Source of the DNA: DASVCS01 sp036381495
Lineage (GTDB): Bacteria; Gemmatimonadota; Gemmatimonadetes; Longimicrobiales; RSA9
Reading direction: 5' to 3'
Assembly (NCBI GenBank): GCA_036381495.1
Contig: DASVCS010000147.1
Location: 7,890-71,889 of the forward strand
DNA: 64,000 bases
Shown here one piece after another: positions 8,223 through 16,697 of this stretch; within the stretch, counting starts at the first letter, position 1, and each line of letters opens with the position of its first letter. The notes beneath the pieces were generated by a model. The model was not told where the DNA came from. It searched no databases and saw nothing but the letters and a program-made list of their open reading frames with translations. The position numbers were made by a program, and so were the translations under genes.

Positions 8223-9503
8223 TCACCCCACGACGCGAACGACGTGGTTGTGTTTCTTCCCCTTCCGGAGCAGAAGGACCTTGCCCTCGATCGCATCGTC
8301 GGATTGGACGCGCAGGTCGGCCGTCGCGATCCGCTCGCCGTTGAGGTAGACGCCGCCGCCCGCGATGAGTCGCCGCGCCTCGCCCTTGGACGCAGTGATC
8401 CCGGCCTCGGCGAGGAGGTCGACGACGGCGAGCCCCTCACCATCGAGGCGGGTCCGCGGCATCTCGGTCGACGGGACGTCCGCGAAGACGTCGAGCAGTT
8501 CCGCGGCGCCGAGTTCGTGTGCGGCGCGGCTGCCGAAGAGCACGCCCGTGGCCTGTTCGGCGCGTTCGAGACCGTCCGTGCCGTGGACCATGCGGGTCAC
8601 CTCGATGGCGAGCCGCCGCTGCCCGACGCGGGCCGCGGGGTCGGCGGCCTGCTCGGCCGTGACCTCGGCGATCTCGTCGAGCGACAGGAAGGTGAACGCC
8701 TTGAGATATCTCTCGACATCGCGGTCGTCGGTATTCAGCCAGAACTGGTAGAAGCGGAACGGCGAAGTGCGTTCGGCATCGAGCCAGACGGTGCCGGCTT
8801 CGGTCTTGCCGAATTTGACGCCGCTGGCGGTGGTGACCAGGGGGAGCACGATGCCATGGGCCGCGCGACCCCGTGCGCGCCGGATCAGCTCGATCCCCGC
8901 CGTGATGTTGCCCCACTGGTCGCTGCCGCCCATCTGGAGCGTGCAGTCGTAGCGGTCCGAGAGGACGAGGAAGTCGTAGGCCTGGAGCAGCATGTAGGCG
9001 AACTCGGTGAACGAGAGCCCGTCCGCCTGTTCGAGGCGCCGCGAGACCGAGTCCTTGGCGAGCATGTAGTTGACGGTGAAGTGCTTGCCGATGTCGCGCA
9101 GGAACTCGATGAGTCCCGCGGGCCCGAGCCAGTCGTGGTTGTCGACGAGCCGGGCCGCGTACGTGCCCGAGAAGTCGAGGAAGCGCGAGAGCTGTGTGCG
9201 GAGCCCCTCGACGTTCTCCTCGACCTGTGCGCGGGTGAGGAGCTGGCGCTCCTTCGTCTTCCCGCTCGGATCGCCGATCATCCCGGTCCCGCCGCCGACG
9301 ACGGCGAGTGGGCGGTGGCCCGCGCGCTGGAGGCGCGCGAGTGCGAGGATCGGGAGCAGCGAGCCGACGTGGAGGCTGGGTGCGGTCGGGTCGAAGCCGA
9401 TGTAGCCCGTGACCGAGCCCGTGGCCATGTGCTCGCGCGCGCCTTCGCTCGCGCCGTGGATGAGGCCGCGGGCTTCGAGGTCGTCGAAGAAATCCATCAT
9501 CAT
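8223..9503 (-). CDS. tyrS: tyrosyl-tRNA synthetase
   Basis: 426 residues, full length. Charges tRNA-Tyr. Class I signatures are clear: the HIGH equivalent in PSLHVGSLLP, the tyrosine-binding QAYDFLVL and QMGGSDQWGNI, and the KMSKS equivalent KFGKTEAGTVWLD. The C-terminal S4 RNA-binding domain follows (SKGEARRLIAGGGVYLNGERI). The sequence begins MMMDFF, and any of the three adjacent ATGs may serve. Downstream are the membrane and GNAT genes. An inverted repeat and a heptamer array lie upstream, but no T-box is visible. Confidence 0.97.
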   Translation of the reverse strand: MMMDFFDDLEARGLIHGASEGAREHMATGSVTGYIGFDPTAPSLHVGSLLPILALARLQRAGHRPLAVVGGGTGMIGDPSGKTKERQLLTRAQVEENVEGLRTQLSRFLDFSGTYAARLVDNHDWLGPAGLIEFLRDIGKHFTVNYMLAKDSVSRRLEQADGLSFTEFAYMLLQAYDFLVLSDRYDCTLQMGGSDQWGNITAGIELIRRARGRAAHGIVLPLVTTASGVKFGKTEAGTVWLDAERTSPFRFYQFWLNTDDRDVERYLKAFTFLSLDEIAEVTAEQAADPAARVGQRRLAIEVTRMVHGTDGLERAEQATGVLFGSRAAHELGAAELLDVFADVPSTEMPRTRLDGEGLAVVDLLAEAGITASKGEARRLIAGGGVYLNGERIATADLRVQSDDAIEGKVLLLRKGKKHNHVVRVVG

Positions 9504-9706
9504 CGCGTGTCGTCTGTCTTCAGCCGGGTGTTTCCGGTGCGTCGGCCGGGAACGTCGACCGCGGTGCGTCCGGACCGTTCGCGCCTGCCGGCTCGCGCCG
9601 GTCGCCCGATTCCCGCCGCTTCGCGGCCGGGGTCGGACGGCGCCGTGATCCGGAAAACTCCGTGTCGGAATCTAGGGGCATCGCGGGGTTTGGTGGAAGG
9701 GCCGTT

Positions 9707-9746
9707 CCGCCAGGTCGCGCGTGCCGCGGCACGCGCGACCTGGCGG
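9707..9746. repeat. 40-bp perfect palindrome
   Basis: The left arm begins CCGCCAGGTCGCGCG and the right arm ends CGCGCGACCTGGCGG. The two 20-nt arms meet without a spacer and match perfectly, so either strand can fold into a long hairpin. No such perfect match is needed for coding, and no gene covers it. Confidence 0.8.
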
Positions 9747-9770
9747 CCGGGCGCCGGCGACATCATCTTC

Positions 9771-9833
9771 GGCTGGCGGCTGGCGGCTGGCGGCTGGCGG
9801 CTGGCGGCTGGCGGCTGGCGGCTGGCGGCTGGC
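9771..9833. repeat. nine tandem copies of the heptamer GGCTGGC
   Basis: Nine exact 7-bp units, ending 43 bp before the amidohydrolase start. A 7-bp period is prone to copy-number change by slippage and would alter promoter-start spacing. Confidence 0.85.
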
Positions 9834-9876
9834 GGCGCTGGTCCGCGTTTCGGCGACTCCGACCGGAGCAATGCAC

Positions 9877-11514
9877 ATGACGACGCGCATGGCCACTCCC
9901 CTCCTGCTCTTCCTGCTGTTCACGCCCGGCACCGGGCTCGCGGGTCCGGCCGTGCCCCGGGCGCGGGGCGGCGCGGAACGTCCCGCGGCGCGACCATCGG
10001 TCCGGGCCCGGCCTCCCACGCGAAGCGGAGCGCCCGAGGTGACACGCGCAGCGGTTGGGGTGCAGCCGGCCGCCCCTGCCCCGCCGCTTGCGCTGATCGG
10101 CGCGACAGTGATCGATGGGACGGGCGCGCCGCCGTTGCCGAATGCGACCGTCGTCATCCGCGATGGCCGGATCGCGTGCGTCGGCGCCGCGGGGGCGTGC
10201 TCGATCCCGGACGATGCGGAGCGGATCGACGTCCGGGGCAAGTGGATCATCCCCGGCCTGATCGATGCGCACGTGCACTACTCGCAGACGGGGTGGGCCG
10301 ACGGCCGGCCGGACGCGCTGGACCTGCGCGAGCGGTTCCCCTACATCGAGGCCGTGGCCGGACTGCACGCGAACCCTGAACGGTTCTACCGGTCGTACCT
10401 TTGCACGGGCGTGACCGCGACGTTCGACGTCGGCGGCTATCCGTGGACGTGGGGGCTGCGTGAGGCCGCGGAGGCGAGCACGGCCGCGCCGCATGTGGCG
10501 GCGGCCGGCCCGCTCCTCTCGACGCGCGACCACTGGCTGAACGTGCCGGCCGAGCGCCAGTTCATCTACATGGCGGATTCCGCGGCGGTCCGGGCCGGCG
10601 CGCGCTACCTCGTGGCGAACGGCACGGATGCGATCAAGATCTGGCTCCTCGCCGGGCGCAACTCGCCGGACACGGCGCGGGTCAGAGCGCTGGTCGCGCT
10701 CGCGGCCGCCGAGGCGGAGCGCGGCGGGAAGCCGCTGATCGTACACGCGACCGGGCTATGGCAGGCGAAGGTCGCGCTGCGCGCCGGCGCGCACATGCTG
10801 GTGCACAGCGTCGACAACCGCGACATCGACGACGAGTTCCTCGCACTCGCCCGTGCCGCGGGCACGATCTACACGCCCACGCTCACCGTCTACCAGGGCT
10901 ACCAGCAGCTCGGCGCCCGCCACTTCGACGCCGAGCGTTACGACCTTGCCTGCATCGATCCCGCAACGCGCGCCAAGGCATTCCTCACCGACTCGCTCCC
11001 CGGCCGGCCGGATGCCGCGACGCTCGCGCGCATTGCCGAGCGCACCGACGCACGCTACCGGCAGATGCTCGCCAATCTCCGACGGGTCCACGAGGCCGGG
11101 ATCCCGGTCGCGACGGGGACCGATGCCGGCAACCCGCTCACGCTCCACGGGCCGGCCATCCAGATCGAGATGGAGGCGATGCAGGAAGCGGGGCTCTCGC
11201 CGATGGACGTGCTCGTCGCGTCGACCCGCAACGGCGCGCTCGCCATGGGCCGCCTCGACGACTTCGGCACCATCGAGCCGGGCAAGATCGCGGACCTCGT
11301 GGTGCTGGATGCCGACCCGCTCGAGGACATCCACAACGTGCGGCGGATTTCGCGCGTGGTCCGCGGCGGGAAGGTGTGGACGCGCGCGGAGCTCGAGTAC
11401 GGGGTGCGGAGCGCGCAAGCCTCTCGCCGGAGACCCCCGCCTCCGGCCAACTCCCGTGTGGGCCTTGACTTCGCCCCCGTGGCGGTGGTCTCTTTGGGTT
11501 CCACTCGATTCTAG
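9877..11514 (+). CDS. secreted amidohydrolase family protein
   Basis: 545 residues. A signal peptide (TPLLLFLLFTPGTGLA) and an Ala/Pro/Arg-rich linker precede a metal-dependent hydrolase of the imidazolonepropionase-like type. The metal ligands are visible in order: HxH in IDAHVHYS, Lys in DAIKIWLL, His in LIVHATG, His in MLVHSVDN and Asp in ATGTDAGNP. The C-terminal strand IEPGKIADLVVLDADPL closes the composite beta domain. Exported members act on prolidase-like or cyclic amide substrates; the substrate here is unknown. ATG 9877 is preferred to ATG 9871 because GGAG at 9865-9868 is 8 nt from the former and only 2 nt from the latter. Confidence 0.85.
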   Translation: MTTRMATPLLLFLLFTPGTGLAGPAVPRARGGAERPAARPSVRARPPTRSGAPEVTRAAVGVQPAAPAPPLALIGATVIDGTGAPPLPNATVVIRDGRIACVGAAGACSIPDDAERIDVRGKWIIPGLIDAHVHYSQTGWADGRPDALDLRERFPYIEAVAGLHANPERFYRSYLCTGVTATFDVGGYPWTWGLREAAEASTAAPHVAAAGPLLSTRDHWLNVPAERQFIYMADSAAVRAGARYLVANGTDAIKIWLLAGRNSPDTARVRALVALAAAEAERGGKPLIVHATGLWQAKVALRAGAHMLVHSVDNRDIDDEFLALARAAGTIYTPTLTVYQGYQQLGARHFDAERYDLACIDPATRAKAFLTDSLPGRPDAATLARIAERTDARYRQMLANLRRVHEAGIPVATGTDAGNPLTLHGPAIQIEMEAMQEAGLSPMDVLVASTRNGALAMGRLDDFGTIEPGKIADLVVLDADPLEDIHNVRRISRVVRGGKVWTRAELEYGVRSAQASRRRPPPPANSRVGLDFAPVAVVSLGSTRF

Positions 11515-11536
11515 ACAGCGCTTCGGAGAGGACCGG

Positions 11537-12640
11537 TTGATCGGCAGTGGCCCCGGGACGGCGGGGCGCAGTGCAGCGCGCCCTTGCCCGGGTGAGGCGC
11601 GGAGCGGCGGCGCCACCGTGGGCGCGAGTGCCACGGCGAGCGTCGGCGCGAAACCCGCCGCGGGCGGTGGACTCCCGCGTCCGACCCTGGTCATCCTCGC
11701 CGCGGGGCTGGCGAGCCGGTACGGCCGGCTGAAGCAGCTCGACCCGGTGGGGCCGGCGGGCGAGGCGCTGATGGATTATGCGATCCACGACGCGGTCCGC
11801 GCCGGTTTCGCGGGGATCGTCCTCGTCGTGCGCACCGAGATCGAGGCGGAGGTGCGGCGCCACGTCGAGCGGATCGTGGGGGGTGCGGTCCCGGTCTCGT
11901 TCGTCTGCCAACGGCTGGACGATGTGCCGCCCGGCGTCGCCGTGCCGGCGGGCCGGCGCCGGCCGTGGGGGACCGTGCACGCGATCCTGACGGCGGAGCC
12001 CGCGGTCCCGGGCCCGTTCGCCGTCTGCAACGCCGACGACTTCTACGGTCGCGGCGCGTACCGGCGGCTGTATGCGCACCTGACGGCGCCGGCCGGGCCG
12101 GCGGCCGGGACGGCCGCGCTCGTGGGCTACCCGCTCCGGTCCACGCTCTCGCGCTGGGGCGGCGTCTCGCGCGCCGTCTGCCGCGTCGACCCGGACGGCT
12201 GGCTCGAGCGGATCGTGGAAGTGCGCGAAGTGCGGGAGGTCGGCGGCGGGCGCTCCGGCGCGGATGCGGCCGGCCCACCGCGCGCCGGGCCGGCCACGGA
12301 TGGCCGGCGAATCACGGGCATCGCCGAAGACGGCGCGCCGATGTCGCTGGACGACGACGTCGTCGTCTCGATGAACCTGTGGGGCTTCATGCCGTCCGTG
12401 TTCCGCGCGTTCCGCCGCCAGTTCACGGAATTCGTCGCGCGCCGCGGCGCCGACCCCGACGCCGAGCTCGCGATCAGCACCGCCGTGAATGAGCAGATCC
12501 AGGCGGGCGCGCTGCGCCTGCGGGTCCTCCCCGCGGACGACGAGTGGTTCGGCATGACCTTCCCGGAGGATCGTGCCGACGTGGTGCGGCGTATTGCGGA
12601 GCGCATCGCCGCCGGCGAGTACGCGGAAGGCCGGGGCTAG
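11537..12640 (+). CDS. nucleotidyltransferase family protein (sugar-1-phosphate type)
   Basis: About 367 residues. After an Ala/Gly-rich N-terminus comes LVILAAGLASRYGRLKQLDPVG, the nucleotide-binding start of the NTP_transferase fold. NADDFYG then gives the metal-binding Asp, and an adenylyl/uridylyl-type core follows. It presumably activates a sugar phosphate or similar alcohol phosphate, which suits a neighbourhood with galactokinase and a symporter. TTG 11537 is chosen because GGAGAGG lies 5 nt upstream; GTG 11618 is the alternative. The stop TAG is itself the first unit of a GGGCTA array. Confidence 0.75.
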   Translation: MIGSGPGTAGRSAARPCPGEARSGGATVGASATASVGAKPAAGGGLPRPTLVILAAGLASRYGRLKQLDPVGPAGEALMDYAIHDAVRAGFAGIVLVVRTEIEAEVRRHVERIVGGAVPVSFVCQRLDDVPPGVAVPAGRRRPWGTVHAILTAEPAVPGPFAVCNADDFYGRGAYRRLYAHLTAPAGPAAGTAALVGYPLRSTLSRWGGVSRAVCRVDPDGWLERIVEVREVREVGGGRSGADAAGPPRAGPATDGRRITGIAEDGAPMSLDDDVVVSMNLWGFMPSVFRAFRRQFTEFVARRGADPDAELAISTAVNEQIQAGALRLRVLPADDEWFGMTFPEDRADVVRRIAERIAAGEYAEGRG

Positions 12641-12672
12641 GGCTAGGGCTAGGGCTAGGGCTGGGGCTAGGG
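12634..12672. repeat. tandem GGGCTA hexamers at a stop codon
   Basis: Four GGGCTA units, one GGGCTG, one more GGGCTA and a closing GGG. The TAG inside the first unit ends the nucleotidyltransferase gene. An inverted set lies at 12784-12816. Confidence 0.85.
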
Positions 12673-12783
12673 AGGCGTGATCGGAGCGCCCGCGGTTCGA
12701 GACGCCGCCGGCGAAGCCGCGTTCGCGGGGGCGTCGGATGGTGCCGCGGGCGCGTCGGATGACGCCGCGACGGTGCCGGGCAA

Positions 12784-12816
12784 CCCTAGCCCTAGCCCCA
12801 GCCCCAGCCCTAGCCC
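12784..12816. repeat. inverted set of TAGCCC/CAGCCC hexamers
   Basis: Units CCCTAG and CCCCAG in alternation form the reverse complement of the array at 12634-12672. Transcribed together, the two could pair across a ~110-nt loop just upstream of the symporter gene. Confidence 0.8.
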
Positions 12817-12870
12817 GCCGGCTGTGCCGGCTGCGCCGGCACAGCCGGCACCCGACACAAAGGAGACCGC

Positions 12871-14688
12871 GTGCAACTGATCGGAATCGACTGGCTCGTG
12901 TTGGCGCTCTACGGCGTGGTGACGCTCGTCGTGGGGCTCGTCTACGCGCGGCGCGCCGGGTCGGGGACCGAGGAGTACTTCCTGGCGGGGCGCAAGCTGT
13001 CGTGGTGGCTGCTGGGCACCTCGATGGTGGCGACGACGTTCTCGACGGACACGCCGAACCTGGTCACGAACATGGTGCGGACGGGCGGCGTCAGCCAGAA
13101 CTGGCTGTGGTGGGCGTTCGTGCTGACGGGGATGCTGACCGTCTTCTTCTACGCCAAGCTGTGGCGGCGGTCGGAGGTCCTGACGGACGTAGGGTTCTAC
13201 GAGCTGCGGTATTCGGGCAGGCCCGCCGCGTTCCTGCGAGGGTTCCGCGCGCTCTACCTGGGCGTGTTCTTCAATGTCATGATCATGGCGACGGTCACGC
13301 TGGCGGCGATCAAGATCGGCGGCGTGCTGCTCGGCCTGGACAGGTACTCGGTGGTGCTGGTCGCGGCCACGGTGACGGCGATCTACTCGGCGACGTCGGG
13401 GCTGTGGGGCGTCGTCATCACGGACATGATGCTCTTCGTGATCGCGATGATCGGTTCCATCGCAGCGGCGTACTATGCGCTGGCGCACCCGGCGGTGGGC
13501 GGGCTGGATGGGCTGATCACGAACCCGGCCGTCATCGGGAAGCTCTCGATGTTGCCGGACTTCTCGGACTGGCATACGGCCGCGGTGGTGTTCCTGATCC
13601 CGATCGCCGTGCAGTGGTGGAGCACGTGGTACCCCGGGTCGGAGCCTGGCGGCGGCGGCTACAGCGCCCAGCGGATGCTGGCCGCGCGCAACGAGAAGGA
13701 TTCGCTCCGGGCGATGCTCTTCTTCAACGTCGCCCATTACGGGGTGCGGCCGTGGCCGTGGATCCTGGTCGCGCTCGCGTCGCTCGTCGTCTACCCGACG
13801 CTCGACTCGATCCGCGCGGCGTTCCCCGGGCTGGACCCCTCGATCCTGGGGCACGACCTGGCGTACCCCGCGATGCTGGTCTTTCTGCCGCACGGGATGC
13901 TCGGGCTGGTCGTCGCGTCGTTGGCGGCCGCGTACATGTCGACGATCAGCACGCATCTGAACTGGGGCGCCTCCTACGTCGTGGACGACTTCTACCGCAG
14001 ATTCATGGCATCGGACCGGGGCGAGCGGCACTACGTGACGGTCGGCCGGATCTCGACGGCGGTCCTCGTCGTGCTCTCGTCCGCGGTCTCGCTCTGGCTC
14101 GAGAACGCGCTCCAGGCGTTTCAGATCCTGCTCCAGATCGGCGCGGGCACCGGACTCGTCTTCCTGCTGCGCTGGTTCTGGTGGCGCATCAACGCGTGGA
14201 GCGAGATCTCCGCCATGGTGATCTCGTTCCTCGTGGCCGTCTACTTCCAGTTCATCCACCCGGCGCTCGGCTTCGCGCCGTGGGACCCGTCGGTGACGCT
14301 CGTGGTCGGCGTCGCGATCACGACCGTCGGCTGGCTGGCCGTGACGCTGCTCACGCCGCCGAGCGACGCGGCGACGCTCCGTGCGTTCCATGCGCGGATC
14401 CGCCCGCTCGGCTCGGGGTGGCGGCCGGTGGTGGGGGCCGAGTCGGTGGCCACGGCCGCGGACCGATCGGGCGAGAGCGTGGCGGCCGGGCTGTTGTGCT
14501 GGTTCCTGGGGTGCGTGACCATCTACGGGGCCGTCTTCGGCACCGGGTACCTGCTGTACGGGAGACTCGGCTGGGCCCTCGTCTGTCTCGGCGCCGCGGG
14601 CGCGGCCGCGTTCGGGATCTTCCGCGCGCTCCCGCGGGTGGGACTGCGGGGAGTGGAGGTGGCGGCGGGGGAGGTGGCGGCGTCGTAG
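12871..14688 (+). CDS. sodium:solute symporter (SSS family)
   Basis: 605 residues with about 14-15 membrane segments. Family features include the N-terminal YARRAGSGTEEYFLAGRKLSWW(L), the substrate/Na helix region TSMVATTFSTDTPN, and YMSTISTHLNWGASYVVDDFY in the sodium-site helix. It imports a small solute with Na+. The adjacent galactokinase and nucleotidyltransferase suggest a sugar, but SSS members also carry amino acids and osmolytes. The GTG start has AAGGAG 5-6 nt upstream. It ends 4 bp from the convergent galK. Confidence 0.92.
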   Translation: MQLIGIDWLVLALYGVVTLVVGLVYARRAGSGTEEYFLAGRKLSWWLLGTSMVATTFSTDTPNLVTNMVRTGGVSQNWLWWAFVLTGMLTVFFYAKLWRRSEVLTDVGFYELRYSGRPAAFLRGFRALYLGVFFNVMIMATVTLAAIKIGGVLLGLDRYSVVLVAATVTAIYSATSGLWGVVITDMMLFVIAMIGSIAAAYYALAHPAVGGLDGLITNPAVIGKLSMLPDFSDWHTAAVVFLIPIAVQWWSTWYPGSEPGGGGYSAQRMLAARNEKDSLRAMLFFNVAHYGVRPWPWILVALASLVVYPTLDSIRAAFPGLDPSILGHDLAYPAMLVFLPHGMLGLVVASLAAAYMSTISTHLNWGASYVVDDFYRRFMASDRGERHYVTVGRISTAVLVVLSSAVSLWLENALQAFQILLQIGAGTGLVFLLRWFWWRINAWSEISAMVISFLVAVYFQFIHPALGFAPWDPSVTLVVGVAITTVGWLAVTLLTPPSDAATLRAFHARIRPLGSGWRPVVGAESVATAADRSGESVAAGLLCWFLGCVTIYGAVFGTGYLLYGRLGWALVCLGAAGAAAFGIFRALPRVGLRGVEVAAGEVAAS

Positions 14689-14692
14689 GCGG

Positions 14693-15931
14693 TCAGGCGG
14701 CCGGCTCGACCGACGCGCCACCGACCGGACGCGCCACGAAGAGGTGGCCGCCCGGTTCTCCGTCGATCCCCCGCGGCCGGTAGAACCCTTCCGCCAGCGC
14801 GGCCAGCACCGGGTCCGCGCGGGCGGCATCGCAGAGCGCGACGACGCAGCCGCCGAAGCCCGCGCCGGTCAGGCGCGCGCCGTGTGCTCCGGCCTCGACG
14901 GCGCGCTCGACGAGTTCATCGAGCGCGGCGGCGCTCACCTCGTAGTCGTCGCGCAGGCTGCGGTGGGATTCGAGCATGAGGCGGCCGAAGCGTTCGGCAT
15001 CGCCGGCGGCCATGGCGCGCTCGGCGTCGCGGACGCGGGCGGCTTCGGTGACGACATGGCGGAACCGCCTGCGGAGGACGTCATCGAGCGATTCATCCGC
15101 GAGCGCGAGGAGCCGGTCGAGCGGGAGCGCATCCGCGAGCCGGGGATAGGTGTGGAGCGAGCGGGCCGTCGGGTCGACGGGCGTGCCGGCCGCCTCGACC
15201 TCCGCCAGCGCCCGGCACACCGCAGCCAGCGCCTCGCCGCACTCCCGGGTGCGCCGGTTGTACGCATCGCGTGCGGCGGCGGACTTCTCGGCGCGGACCA
15301 GGCTGTGCGCCACGACGAAGGTCCAGTCCGGCGGGACGGGGGTGGGGGTGAGGCGGAGCGGGCCGAAGTCGACGCGGCTGGCCGTACCCGGCGTCGCGCC
15401 CAGCACGATGGCCTGGTCCATCCCGCCACTGCGTGTGCCCACGTAACGCTCGGCCTCCGTGAGCGATTCGGCCAGTTCGAGCGCCGGCACGCTCCGGCCG
15501 TCCGCGTGCAACAGCGCGAGCGCCGCCGCGATCACCATGGCGGAGGAGGATGAGAGTCCCGCGGCCGGCGGGAGGTCGGAGGCGACGACGGCATCGACAC
15601 CGCGGCGCACGTCATGTCGCCGCGCCAGCTCCCGGGCGGCCGCCTTGAGATAGTTCCCCCAGTCGCCGGGAGGATACGGCTCGATCTCGGGGCCGATCTG
15701 GAAGCTGCGCGGCGGGAACGCGGGGTCGAGATTGGCGACGCGCACCATCACATCATCGCGGGGGCGGACGAGGACGCGGATCTCGCGCTGGATCGCCATC
15801 GGAAAGACCGACAGCCCGTTGTAGTCGATGTGCTCGCCGATCAGGTTGACGCGGCCGGGCGCCCGGACGAGGAACGCCGGCGCCGCCGGGCCGAAGCGGT
15901 CGGCGAAGGCGCGGCGGAGCGCGTCGAGCAT
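14693..15931 (-). CDS. galK: galactokinase (GHMP kinase)
   Basis: 412 residues. Phosphorylates galactose, or possibly a related sugar such as N-acetylgalactosamine, at C1. The galactokinase signature GRVNLIGEHIDYNG lies near residue 26, the ATP loop PPAAGLSSSSAMV near 125, and the third GHMP motif ARLTGAGFGGCVV near 350. GGMDQ supplies the catalytic Asp region. Converges on the SSS gene; a kinase-symporter pair fits sugar uptake, although galT and galE are not in the window. Confidence 0.93.
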   Translation of the reverse strand: MLDALRRAFADRFGPAAPAFLVRAPGRVNLIGEHIDYNGLSVFPMAIQREIRVLVRPRDDVMVRVANLDPAFPPRSFQIGPEIEPYPPGDWGNYLKAAARELARRHDVRRGVDAVVASDLPPAAGLSSSSAMVIAAALALLHADGRSVPALELAESLTEAERYVGTRSGGMDQAIVLGATPGTASRVDFGPLRLTPTPVPPDWTFVVAHSLVRAEKSAAARDAYNRRTRECGEALAAVCRALAEVEAAGTPVDPTARSLHTYPRLADALPLDRLLALADESLDDVLRRRFRHVVTEAARVRDAERAMAAGDAERFGRLMLESHRSLRDDYEVSAAALDELVERAVEAGAHGARLTGAGFGGCVVALCDAARADPVLAALAEGFYRPRGIDGEPGGHLFVARPVGGASVEPAA

Positions 15932-16142
15932 GTCATCCTCCGGATGGCCGTTCGTCCGTGATCGGGCGCACTGGATCCCGCATCGCGCAGCGGGGCCGGG
16001 CGGACGGTTCGATCGCGGAAACCTACCACGGCGCGGCGATCTCGTAAAGCGGGGGATACGACCGGGATGCGGCGATGCGTACGCTCGGCCGCACCAGCAT
16101 CGGCGCGCCCGATGCGGCGCCCGCCGCCCTTCCGTTCCCGAA

Positions 16143-16697
16143 CTACGCCTTCAACACAAGCGGCAGCCCGCTGACGAGCAGGACGACTTCATCGGCCGCG
16201 GCCGCGACCCTCTGGTTCGCCTCACCCATCGCATCGCGAAACCAGCGGCCGAGCTCGGTCGCCGGGACGACGCCGAGGCCGATCTCGTTGGTGACGATGA
16301 TGAGCGTGCCGTCGCGTTCGCGCGTGGCATCGAGGAGCTCCCGGATCTCCGCCTCGACCGCGTCGCGGGCCAGGGCCTCGCGGTGTTCCGCCGGCGCGCC
16401 GTCTGCCGCCGCGGCGGTGAGGAAGATGTTCGATGCGAGCAGCGTGAGGCAGTCCAGCAGCACGACGTCGGTCGCGGCCGCGCGCAGGGCGGCCGCGGCG
16501 TTGCGCTCCGCCTCGAGCGTCGTCCACGCCGCGGGGCGCGTCGCGCGGTGGCGGGCGATCCGCTCGGCCATCTCGGTGTCGCCCGCGGCGGCGGTCGCGA
16601 TGAAGGTCACGGCATCGCCGCCGAGGCGGGCGGCGAGGTCCGCGGCGTACCGGCTTTTTCCGCTACGCACGCCGCCGGTCACGAGGATCAGTCGCAC
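16143..16697 (-). CDS. cobU: adenosylcobinamide kinase/guanylyltransferase
   Basis: 184 residues, matching the family size. Phosphorylates adenosylcobinamide and then adds GMP. The P-loop GGVRSGKSRYA starts at residue ~7. The guanylylated His is in RIARHRATRPAAW, followed by VLLDCLTLLASN and VTNEIGLGVVP. GTG 16697 is used; it overlaps the end of cobQ by about 10 bp. Last gene of the B12 operon. Confidence 0.93.
   Translation of the reverse strand: MRLILVTGGVRSGKSRYAADLAARLGGDAVTFIATAAAGDTEMAERIARHRATRPAAWTTLEAERNAAAALRAAATDVVLLDCLTLLASNIFLTAAAADGAPAEHREALARDAVEAEIRELLDATRERDGTLIIVTNEIGLGVVPATELGRWFRDAMGEANQRVAAAADEVVLLVSGLPLVLKA

Larger units (their letters stand above)
9504..9876. other. 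divergent intergenic region between tyrS and an amidohydrolase
   Basis: About 370 bp with no convincing gene. It carries a 40-bp perfect palindrome (9707-9746) and nine tandem 7-bp units (9771-9833), both listed separately. It must contain the promoters for tyrS (leftward) and the amidohydrolase (rightward). Confidence 0.6.

Noticed and set aside
12634..12672. GGGCTA array as a telomere-like chromosome end
   Set aside because: It is internal, short, follows a stop codon and is flanked by ordinary genes on both sides.
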